From JAGLTN01 sp035403325 (GTDB lineage: Bacteria; Planctomycetota; Phycisphaerae; Sedimentisphaerales; Anaerobacaceae): a stretch of DNA of 20,974 nucleotides. The notes beneath the pieces are model-generated. The model did not search any database, was not told the origin of the DNA, and saw nothing but the letters and a program-made list of their open reading frames with translations. The DNA lies in assembly GCA_964492365.1 (NCBI GenBank), contig CAZBKA010000047.1, positions 1 to 20,974 on the forward strand, written 5' to 3'. Of this stretch, positions 1-6,514 are shown piece by piece. The first letter of the stretch is position 1. Every line of letters starts with the position of its first letter. Made by a program: the position numbers and the translations under genes.

Positions 1-15
1 ATTATAATATAATGC

Positions 16-1356
16 TTATACAAGTTCTTCTTCTATTGGTGGTGTCTCAACAGTACCAGTAAGCTTATCCTCAGGTGCGTCAAAACGAATATTACCCTTT
101 GCGACAAAAAATTTAACTAATGGAGGAAACGGGATCGCAGTGCATATGGAAAGAACTACAATTGCATTAAAAAATTCCGGTCCGATCATATGTAATTGTA
201 AAGCAACGGTAGCGGCGGCTAATGTGGCTGACAACTGAGGAACGGTCATCAGTCCGGCACAAAGGGCCTTTTTATTACCAAAACCAGACAGCCTCAATGC
301 CAACCACCCTGAGAAAGTTTTACTTAGAATCAGACCAACGAGAGTCATTGTGACAATAGCCGTGTTTTCCCATGCAGAAAAAACTATCCGAAGGTTAGTC
401 TGCATACCAATTGTAAGGAAAAGGAACGGAACAATGAAACCATATCCAATACCCTCAATCTTCTTGTGCAGGATGTGACCATTTTCGTGAAATGTCTGAA
501 CAGTTACAAGTGCCATACCAGCAATGAAAGCGCCCACAACCAAACTAACCCCAATAATTTCACCAATGAAAACTATAATAAGTACACCAGCAAGAAAGAA
601 AGTTATGCGGGCGTCGTCATTTGGGCGAATTTTCGCAAATACTTGCCGTGCGACAGCAGGTGCAAATCGCAGACATAAGAGAATATAAGCTATAATCACT
701 GCAACGAAAAGTATTGGAAACCAGATACCAAGTCGTTCAGGGGCGATATGGTCAAATATAGAAATGCTAGTCATAACCTTGTCGGAGATTTCGTGCCTCT
801 TAAACTGGATACAAATAGCCAGCAAAACCAAACTGGTAATATCAGTAATAACAGTTGAAGCGAGAACTATCACACCAAAACGCGTACGCGTGACATTTAA
901 TTCCCTCATGACCGGAAATACAATACCAACGCAATGAGAGGCAAACAATGAAGCATAAACCCATTTACCTATGGTATCGGATGGCTCAAATATCATATAG
1001 GTCGCATAACCTGCGGCAGCCGGAATTGAAAACGTCAGAAAGCTCAACCATATGACACCACGTTTTTCGGCCAAGAGAATTCTGATGTCGACTTCCATAC
1101 CAGCTAAGGCCATCAGGAAAACCAATCCCAGAAGCCCCATAGCATCCAAGACAACATATATCTGTTCGGTTGGATATCCTCGACCAAGAAAATGGTTCAG
1201 ATTCTGAATAAGGTTAAGTGCGTTGGGGCCTATTATAATACCAATGAGCATCATCGAAACTACTGCGGGTATATGAAAGCGTTTCAGCAGTTGCGGAACA
1301 ACCGCCATTAGGGTCATTAGTAACAGAAATATTACCAGAAATGTTAAACCAGTCAT
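16..1356 (-). CDS. CPA2-family cation:proton antiporter (Kef/NapA-type membrane domain)
   Basis: Predicted inner-membrane Na+(K+)/H+ exchanger of 446 residues. The chain is a run of about 12-13 hydrophobic helices from residue 4 to about 425, matching the membrane domain of CPA2 antiporters. Family features seen: a helix with a TD pair at residues 171-172 (VITDITSLVLL), where the aspartate corresponds to the ion-binding acid, the GxEVD segment near 86-90, and FLFLTIGMQ in the second half. The TD pair replaces the DD or ND seen in well-studied members, so electrogenicity cannot be predicted. There is no C-terminal TrkA-N/RCK regulatory domain as in KefB/KefC; the protein ends in a short acidic tail. 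The ATG is preceded by AAAGGA about 10 nt upstream. It is transcribed alone, downstream of the terminator that ends the recombinase gene, with its own promoter candidate at 1452-1480. The family is clear; the transported ion is not. Confidence 0.9.
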   Translation of the reverse strand: MTGLTFLVIFLLLMTLMAVVPQLLKRFHIPAVVSMMLIGIIIGPNALNLIQNLNHFLGRGYPTEQIYVVLDAMGLLGLVFLMALAGMEVDIRILLAEKRGVIWLSFLTFSIPAAAGYATYMIFEPSDTIGKWVYASLFASHCVGIVFPVMRELNVTRTRFGVIVLASTVITDITSLVLLAICIQFKRHEISDKVMTSISIFDHIAPERLGIWFPILFVAVIIAYILLCLRFAPAVARQVFAKIRPNDDARITFFLAGVLIIVFIGEIIGVSLVVGAFIAGMALVTVQTFHENGHILHKKIEGIGYGFIVPFLFLTIGMQTNLRIVFSAWENTAIVTMTLVGLILSKTFSGWLALRLSGFGNKKALCAGLMTVPQLSATLAAATVALQLHMIGPEFFNAIVVLSICTAIPFPPLVKFFVAKGNIRFDAPEDKLTGTVETPPIEEELV

Positions 1357-1451
1357 TTGATGTTTTTCCTTTTATTGCTTACTACCACAATTATCAATTA
1401 AGGATTTTCTATCATTTTAACTTCTCATGGGCTGCAATTAAATCCATGGGC

Positions 1452-1480
1452 ATAATATTGCAATATCTGTATTAATTCAA
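1452..1480 (-). promoter_or_regulatory. Sigma70-like promoter for the antiporter gene
   Basis: On the minus strand, TTGAAT (1475-1480) and TATTAT (1452-1457) are separated by exactly 17 nt. They match the -35 consensus at 4/6 and the -10 consensus at 5/6. Transcription would begin near 1445 and give a leader of about 90 nt before the antiporter ATG. It lies downstream of the preceding gene's terminator, where an independent promoter is needed. No experimental support. Confidence 0.5.
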
Positions 1481-1561
1481 CCATAAATCCAAGACTGGCG
1501 GTTTTTTGTTATGTTTGGATTTTAAAAGTTGGATATAAGAAGTGGAAATAATAATCAGAAT

Positions 1562-1590
1562 AAAAAAAGCCGGGCTTTTAGACCCGGCTT
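1562..1590 (-). terminator. Rho-independent terminator after the tyrosine recombinase gene
   Basis: Read on the minus strand, AAGCCGGG (1583-1590) and CCCGGCTT (1567-1574) form a perfect 8-bp GC-rich stem around an 8-nt loop (1575-1582). The stem runs directly into a run of seven T (1562-1568, overlapping the stem's last two bases). It begins 23 nt past the recombinase stop codon. This is a textbook intrinsic terminator and separates the recombinase unit from the antiporter gene. Confidence 0.9.
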
Positions 1591-1612
1591 GTAATTACAA
1601 TTTTTACTTTTA

Positions 1613-2659
1613 CTACTCGTTACTGTCTTTTTCCTGTTCAGCTTTATCGGCTGAAGGATTGTAGTTGTTCTCTCTCGGATGAGATTCTGTGTAAACTTCT
1701 TTAAGTTTATTTGTTGTCAGATGTGTATATATCTGTGTTGTTGAGAGAGACTGGTGCCCTAACAACTCCTGAACACTTCTGAGATCAGCACCATTATTAA
1801 GCATATGAGTGGCAAAGCTATGACGTAATGTATGCGGGCTGATAAGTGGATCCAGACCTGCTATTTTCAGATATTTATCCATTTTTCTTCGAACACTACG
1901 AGTGCTGAGGCGTTTGCCATGCTTATTGACAAAAAGCACTTTTGAGTCGAAATTGGTATTACTCTGAGCTCTTTTATTTCTGAATTCCATGTAATACTGG
2001 ATTGTCTGCAGAGCTGACGAACCTATTGGTGTTATTCTTTCCTTTTTTCCTTTTCCCCTGACATGCACAACTTCGCCAAGGAAGTCAATATCATCCATAT
2101 TCAGAGCAACAAGCTCACTTACCCTGATCCCTGTGCTGTATAAAGTCTCAAGTATCGCCCTGTCACGAGCACCAAGCCAACTGGTTAGAGCAGGCGTATT
2201 CAGCAATCTTTTTACTTCTTCATATTCCAGAAAACGAGGAAGTTTCTTTTCCTGTTTGGGAGTTCTGATAACTTCAACAGGGCTGGAGTCAATCTGGCCT
2301 CTCTTTACGAGAAACTTATAGAAACTTCTTAAGGTGGCAAGTTTTCTTGCAATTGTTGATTTCGAATAGTTCTTTTCGTTCAACAAAGCCATATAGGCTC
2401 TTGCATCTTCCACGTCAACTGTAAGCAGTTTCTGATCCAATTTGACATCTGTCTGGTGTGATGTAGCCAAAGCAGAAGAATCAGAAGCAGAGAAAAATTC
2501 GTCAGAAGAATCAGAATGTTGAAACTGTGCAGCATTTTCCATAACAAACTGACCAAACTGGAACAAGTCCGCTCCATAACATTTGGCAGTATGCTCGGAA
2601 AACCTTTTTTCAAACTTCAAGTAACTAAGAAAGTTCTGAACTATCACACTATTTTCCAT
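1613..2659 (-). CDS. Tyrosine recombinase, XerC/XerD family
   Basis: Site-specific DNA recombinase, probably the chromosome-dimer resolvase acting at dif, although XerC, XerD and XerA roles cannot be separated here. All six catalytic residues are present: R179 (in GIRVSEL), K203 (RGKGKKER hairpin), H276 and R279 (HTLRHSFATHML), H302 (LLGHQSLSTTQ) and nucleophile Y311. The N-terminal SAM-like core-binding domain spans about residues 6-130. It carries a Ser/Asp-rich insertion at about 45-78, and a charged tail follows residue 325. Together these raise the length to 348, against about 300 for typical Xer proteins. The ATG is preceded by AAAGG at about 10 nt. The gene starts 67 nt after the small gene upstream and ends at a strong terminator, so the two are probably co-transcribed. 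No phage genes or attachment sites flank it, which argues for a housekeeping recombinase. Confidence 0.93.
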   Translation of the reverse strand: MENSVIVQNFLSYLKFEKRFSEHTAKCYGADLFQFGQFVMENAAQFQHSDSSDEFFSASDSSALATSHQTDVKLDQKLLTVDVEDARAYMALLNEKNYSKSTIARKLATLRSFYKFLVKRGQIDSSPVEVIRTPKQEKKLPRFLEYEEVKRLLNTPALTSWLGARDRAILETLYSTGIRVSELVALNMDDIDFLGEVVHVRGKGKKERITPIGSSALQTIQYYMEFRNKRAQSNTNFDSKVLFVNKHGKRLSTRSVRRKMDKYLKIAGLDPLISPHTLRHSFATHMLNNGADLRSVQELLGHQSLSTTQIYTHLTTNKLKEVYTESHPRENNYNPSADKAEQEKDSNE

Positions 2660-2726
2660 AATCTACTTACCTTTGTAAACTCTATTCGATTTATATTGCA
2701 ATCCGTTGTACCAACCCGGCAATTTT

Positions 2727-2960
2727 TTATGCAAAGCTGGTCGTTTTATTTTCCATCAAAAGTTCATCAGCCTGACCAATAAGAGATCGCGTGAGCTGGA
2801 AACTAAGAACAGCAGCATCAAACCAGTCAAAATTTGTACTTTTGTTCTTAGCCTGGGCAATAAGGGCGTCAAGAAGTTTGTCTTCTGAACCTTTTTCGTA
2901 ACGGAATATGTACTTTTCCGTTCCCTTATTCAAAACAAGTTGTAATTTTACACTTTCCAT
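2727..2960 (-). CDS. Small hypothetical protein upstream of the recombinase
   Basis: A 77-residue acidic protein with no family I can name. It opens with an apparent beta segment (VKLQLVLNKGTEKYIFRYE), followed by amphipathic helices containing a DALIAQA stretch and FDWFDAAVLSFQL. The composition looks like real, folded coding sequence. The frame extends upstream to an ATG at 3008 (93 residues), but the extra 16 residues look less protein-like and that ATG lacks a properly spaced Shine-Dalgarno. The ATG at 2960 has only a distant GAGG (15 nt), so the start is uncertain. It lies 67 nt upstream of the recombinase in the same direction, suggesting a shared transcript. It has no signal peptide or membrane segment and is probably cytoplasmic. 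Confidence 0.6.
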   Translation of the reverse strand: MESVKLQLVLNKGTEKYIFRYEKGSEDKLLDALIAQAKNKSTNFDWFDAAVLSFQLTRSLIGQADELLMENKTTSFA

Positions 2961-3202
2961 TTTCAGAGCTAACGACCTCAAACTATTATCTAACAAAAAA
3001 AGTCTCATTCTCTTTATCGGTCTATATGTCTATAACTAAAGTAAAATTTAAAAAAAAATTTAGAAAATTTCAGACCTATAGAAAAGAACCAGAAACTATG
3101 ATGTTTATCGACAAATAACTCGGATGTCTTTACAATTTGAAGCGGTAAAGTCCGTAAATTAACGGAAAAAACAAACAAATTTAGATTTTTGCCCTGTTTC
3201 GG

Positions 3203-4135
3203 TCAATTTCCCTTGTAGAATGTAATAGAGTTTTTATCTTCAGAGGTAATTTGTTTATTCTGCTGGAAGTATCCAATATACTTAAGAGCCTCATTCGGGT
3301 GGATATCAAGTGACTGACAAATATCCTGTAAGGAACAAGGCCTTCTTTTCAGCATTGATAATATGGCATCAGCCTTATTTTGTACGTTTTCACCCCTTTC
3401 AGATGGTGAAAAAGACGCAACGACTTCAGCATTGTTACCAATTTTAGCAGCAATGGCTTTAAGTTTTTCATAAGTCATCGGGTTAATACCCTGGTCTGCG
3501 GTAGGTCTTACAGCTGTATTTAGCTGTATTTTATCGGGCTTTATTATTTCTGCTGCTTTTTTCAGTTGAGCGAGATGCTCGTCAGATGTATTAATCGATT
3601 CTATGAGGAAAATCTCTAACCAGAATTTTCCTTTAAATTGCTGTTTGAAAAGGCGAAGGGCTTCAATTATTTCCTCAATATTTATATTTGAAGCGGGACG
3701 ATTTATTTTTTCAAAAATTTCCTGATTAGCGGCGTCGAGTGATGGAACAACTAAATCGGCTTTCAAACAAGCTTTTCTCACATTTTCGTCGACCAGCAAA
3801 GTTGAGTTTGTAATTACGGCAACGGGGATGTCTGTAATTTTCTTAATTTCATCAATTAATTCCCCAAAGCTGCTGTTCAATGTTGGTTCACCTGAACCGC
3901 TGAGGGTAATATAGTCAGCTTTACCGCCCTTTTGTATCCAGGCTTTTAATTCTTCAATTACCAGGGTAATCGGAACATATTCTTTTTGCTGGGTGGTTTT
4001 CTTTGTGGTTCTCCCGAGTTGGCAGTAAACACAATCAAGGCTGCATGTTTTAAATGGGATAATATCGACTCCCAGACTGAAACCAAGCCTGCGAGATGGT
4101 ACGGGACCAAATAAATGCTTCATATCATCTGACAT
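3203..4135 (-). CDS. Radical SAM protein, TYW1-like (COG0731 group)
   Basis: Predicted 4Fe-4S radical SAM enzyme of 310 residues. The cluster-binding motif is C31-SLD-C35-VY-C38 (CxxxCxxC), preceded by the GPVPSRRLGFSLGVD opening characteristic of bacterial relatives of the wybutosine enzyme TYW1. A glycine-rich SAM-contacting segment (LSGSGEPTLN) follows near residue 100. The last 50 or so residues resemble a winged-helix domain (RRPCSLQDICQSLDIHPNEA), seen in some members and perhaps nucleic-acid binding. The substrate is unknown; bacteria do not make wybutosine, so the annotation should stay at family level. It begins 2 nt after the kdsA stop codon with AGGA 8 nt before the ATG, which makes it the last gene of the leuS operon. 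No convincing terminator follows it. Confidence 0.85.
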   Translation of the reverse strand: MSDDMKHLFGPVPSRRLGFSLGVDIIPFKTCSLDCVYCQLGRTTKKTTQQKEYVPITLVIEELKAWIQKGGKADYITLSGSGEPTLNSSFGELIDEIKKITDIPVAVITNSTLLVDENVRKACLKADLVVPSLDAANQEIFEKINRPASNINIEEIIEALRLFKQQFKGKFWLEIFLIESINTSDEHLAQLKKAAEIIKPDKIQLNTAVRPTADQGINPMTYEKLKAIAAKIGNNAEVVASFSPSERGENVQNKADAILSMLKRRPCSLQDICQSLDIHPNEALKYIGYFQQNKQITSEDKNSITFYKGN

Positions 4136-4137
4136 TA

Positions 4138-4968
4138 TTATTTCCTGACTATATCAAAAATCTGTTTACAAGTTTTCAAAAGACCTTCGACCCAATCTAT
4201 GGGCATGATGCAAGCGGCATCGGATTTTGCTTTTTCTGGGGTTGGGTGAACCTCTAGAAAGAGAGCATTTGCACCGGCGGCGATAGCTGCTTTTGCGAGA
4301 ATAGGCGCCATTTCTCTTCGTCCGGCACTTGCGCTTCCGAGCCCACCTGGCTGTTGAGTGCTGTGTGTTGCATCAAAAATAACAGGACAACCCAACTTTT
4401 TCATTATATCAATTGCTGTCATATCATTTACGAGCCTGTTATAGCCAAAAAAAGTTCCCCTTTCGGCTAACATTACCTTTTCGTTGCCACAGGCACGTAT
4501 TTTTTCAACTACATTTTTCATTTCTTCCGGTGAGAGAAACTGACCTTTTTTGACACTAACAGGTTTATAAGTTTTAGCACATGCGCAAAGCAAGTCGGTC
4601 TGACGACATAAAAAAGCTGGAACCTGAAGACAGTCAACGACCTGAGCGGCGGCTTCGGCCTGACTGGCTTCGTGGATGTCGGTCATAACGGGCAAATTAG
4701 TTTTCCTTTTGACTTCTGCGAGTATTTCAAGGCCTCTTTCCAACCCCGGCCCCCTAAAGCTTTCTATGCTGGTTCTGTTGGCTTTGTCAAAGCTGGCCTT
4801 GAAAATCATTGGAATACCTGTTTTTGAGCTTATATCGACAAGCTTTTTTGCAATGTCGAGACAATTCTGCAGATCTTCAATAACACAAGGGCCTGCCATT
4901 ACAAATAAAGGTCCGTCAAGAGACACTTTTACACTTGAAACACTATTGTCACCAATTTTAAAACTCAT
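4138..4968 (-). CDS. kdsA: 3-deoxy-8-phosphooctulonate synthase (Kdo-8-P synthase)
   Basis: Condenses phosphoenolpyruvate with arabinose 5-phosphate to give Kdo-8-phosphate, the committed step to Kdo for the LPS inner core; cytoplasmic. The 276-residue chain is full length for the family. It shows KASFDKANR (57-65), the FRGPGLE loop (71-77), RQTDLL (122-127) and GGLGSASAGRRE (208-219). Metal ligands of the metal-dependent class are all present: C28 (AGPCVIE), H202, E239 and D250. They are offset by exactly 17 from the Aquifex aeolicus ligands C11, H185, E222 and D233 as I remember them. The metal-independent E. coli type has Asn in place of the cysteine. The ATG has AGGA at about 10 nt. It lies 22 nt after the lipid kinase and 2 nt before the radical SAM gene. 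The implied Kdo-containing LPS fits a didermic organism. Confidence 0.96.
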   Translation of the reverse strand: MSFKIGDNSVSSVKVSLDGPLFVMAGPCVIEDLQNCLDIAKKLVDISSKTGIPMIFKASFDKANRTSIESFRGPGLERGLEILAEVKRKTNLPVMTDIHEASQAEAAAQVVDCLQVPAFLCRQTDLLCACAKTYKPVSVKKGQFLSPEEMKNVVEKIRACGNEKVMLAERGTFFGYNRLVNDMTAIDIMKKLGCPVIFDATHSTQQPGGLGSASAGRREMAPILAKAAIAAGANALFLEVHPTPEKAKSDAACIMPIDWVEGLLKTCKQIFDIVRK

Positions 4969-4990
4969 ATTATTTAATCCTGATAAAAAT

Positions 4991-5938
4991 TTATCCTATT
5001 GATTTTGTAATTCTCTTTATGAAGCCAATCGGTTTGGCATTTTTTGGAACCAGAACGTTTACAGCGCCTGGCATAACTTTAATATCAACGGGCAATGATG
5101 GTCCCGGGTCACCATCTATTTGGGTCTTAACGGCTTGAGGTGTATCGGAAGTAATAGATATGTTCTTGCCCTGCATATAAATTACGTCTTTGTTCTTTAC
5201 GTGTTGTCTTAAAAATGTCAGGATGGAGAGCTTCAAAAAGTTCCATTTCGATTTACATTTGAAAACACATACATCGAGTAAACCATCGCTATAGTAAGCA
5301 TTTTTCAGAATACCGATTCCAAGGGCGTATCTTGAAATGTTTCCGACAAAGACTACCGCCTGACCATTATAGAGTTCGGCATCGTCGACTGTTATTTTCA
5401 TTTGTGGAAACTGATGTCTCCAGAAGATTAACCAGATTGGCCAGATATAGTTGGCATGAGTAATGTGGCCTTTCCTGGAATTGCTTACAATATGTACTAC
5501 TTCACCATCGAATCCGAAACCGGCGATAGAGGTAAAACAACGGTCATTCAAATTCCCCAAGTCAAAAGCCTTAATCTGCCCGTTTTTGAAGGTATCGATA
5601 ATAGTTTTTAACTTTCCGTCGAACCCAAACTCATTAGAAAGCAGGTTTTCTGTTCCACCTGCGATAATAAGCAACGGCTTGTCACTTCCTTCCAGGCCTT
5701 GCATAGCCGCTCTTACGGTTCCATCGCCACCGACAACTACAACCATCGCACAATTAAAATCAATTGCTGCATTGTTTGCAAGTTCGCAGGCATGTTCCAG
5801 CGAGGTGGTTAAAGCAGTTCTTACCTCAAAACCATGATTAATAAGGTACTTTTCAAACTGCCTACCAGTTAATTTGGCACTGGTTGCACCTGCTTTTGGA
5901 TTAATTATATAACGTATATAGCCATCAGTTGGCTTCAT
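4991..5938 (-). CDS. Diacylglycerol kinase-family lipid kinase (YegS/DgkB-like)
   Basis: Predicted ATP-dependent lipid kinase of 315 residues with the DAGK catalytic fold. The nucleotide-binding signature GGDGT is at residues 70-74, after an N-terminal INPKAG segment (12-17). A GGTENLL element follows at 94-100, equivalent to the family's GTxND loop but with E-N in place of N-D. The C-terminal half is the beta-rich lobe typical of YegS/BmrU-type kinases. Likely substrates are diacylglycerol or a related membrane lipid, acting at the cytoplasmic membrane face; the exact lipid cannot be told from sequence. Its ATG overlaps the stop of the upstream CYTH gene as ATGA, so the two are translationally coupled. 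The neighbouring kdsA suggests an envelope-lipid role. Confidence 0.88.
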   Translation of the reverse strand: MKPTDGYIRYIINPKAGATSAKLTGRQFEKYLINHGFEVRTALTTSLEHACELANNAAIDFNCAMVVVVGGDGTVRAAMQGLEGSDKPLLIIAGGTENLLSNEFGFDGKLKTIIDTFKNGQIKAFDLGNLNDRCFTSIAGFGFDGEVVHIVSNSRKGHITHANYIWPIWLIFWRHQFPQMKITVDDAELYNGQAVVFVGNISRYALGIGILKNAYYSDGLLDVCVFKCKSKWNFLKLSILTFLRQHVKNKDVIYMQGKNISITSDTPQAVKTQIDGDPGPSLPVDIKVMPGAVNVLVPKNAKPIGFIKRITKSIG

Positions 5939-6498
5939 TTTTGATCTTTCTGCAAAAAAAACGTTCTTTCTTCGATACCGGTTTCAGCAATTTTTTTGCT
6001 CATTAAACTAACATAGCCATTCTTAATGTGTTCTAAATCACCTGCACCAATATCGTTTTGAACTTCTTTTATAACATTTTCATCGGGGCCTTCTATTTCG
6101 ATAAATTTACCCAGCAAAGGCAATGTATCGAGAACAACTTCACAGCCTTTAAGGTGCCATACCTGACGGTTTTTTTCAAATGCCAGAGCCTGGTAATAGC
6201 CTATTGCTTCAAGAATTTTTTTGGCATTATTAAAATCACTAACTTCAATTTCTATTTCTTCTCTTCTTTTGTAAAGGCTCTTTTCTTTAGGACCCTTGTA
6301 AGTAAGGAAAACCTTACTGTTATCAGATGTTTTAAGTTTTCTAATCCTTAAAGGTCTATCCTCAGGATTTGCTGTTTTCCTGAAATAATAGTCGATATGC
6401 ACCTGCTCAGCGACAAATTGAGCGTTTGCTTCTTTGAGCTTTTGCGAAACCAACTCGTGCGAATCAACTTTTAATTTTGCTTCGATTTCAAAGCTCAT
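5935..6498 (-). CDS. CYTH-domain protein (CyaB / thiamine-triphosphatase superfamily)
   Basis: A 187-residue protein that is almost entirely one CYTH domain, an eight-stranded tunnel that binds triphosphates. The hallmark ExExK motif is at E4-I-E6-A-K8, immediately after the start. Basic and acidic tunnel residues follow in RIRKLK (52-57), YKRREEIEIE and KNRQVWHL, and a late FIEIEG acidic strand is present. Length fits class IV adenylate cyclase-like (CyaB) proteins. Members hydrolyse inorganic tri- or polyphosphate or thiamine triphosphate, or make cAMP, so the reaction is not assigned. It starts 16 nt after leuS with AGGA 7 nt before ATG, and its stop overlaps the start of the lipid kinase by 4 nt. 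That coupling hints at a linked role, but no mechanism is evident. Confidence 0.87.
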   Translation of the reverse strand: MSFEIEAKLKVDSHELVSQKLKEANAQFVAEQVHIDYYFRKTANPEDRPLRIRKLKTSDNSKVFLTYKGPKEKSLYKRREEIEIEVSDFNNAKKILEAIGYYQALAFEKNRQVWHLKGCEVVLDTLPLLGKFIEIEGPDENVIKEVQNDIGAGDLEHIKNGYVSLMSKKIAETGIEERTFFLQKDQK

Positions 6499-6514
6499 AA
6501 TATATCCTGACTAA

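Noticed and set aside
2961..3008. Longer 93-residue reading of the small gene upstream of xer.
   Set aside because: The added 16 residues look unlike the rest and no properly spaced ribosome-binding site precedes 3008. It cannot be fully excluded.
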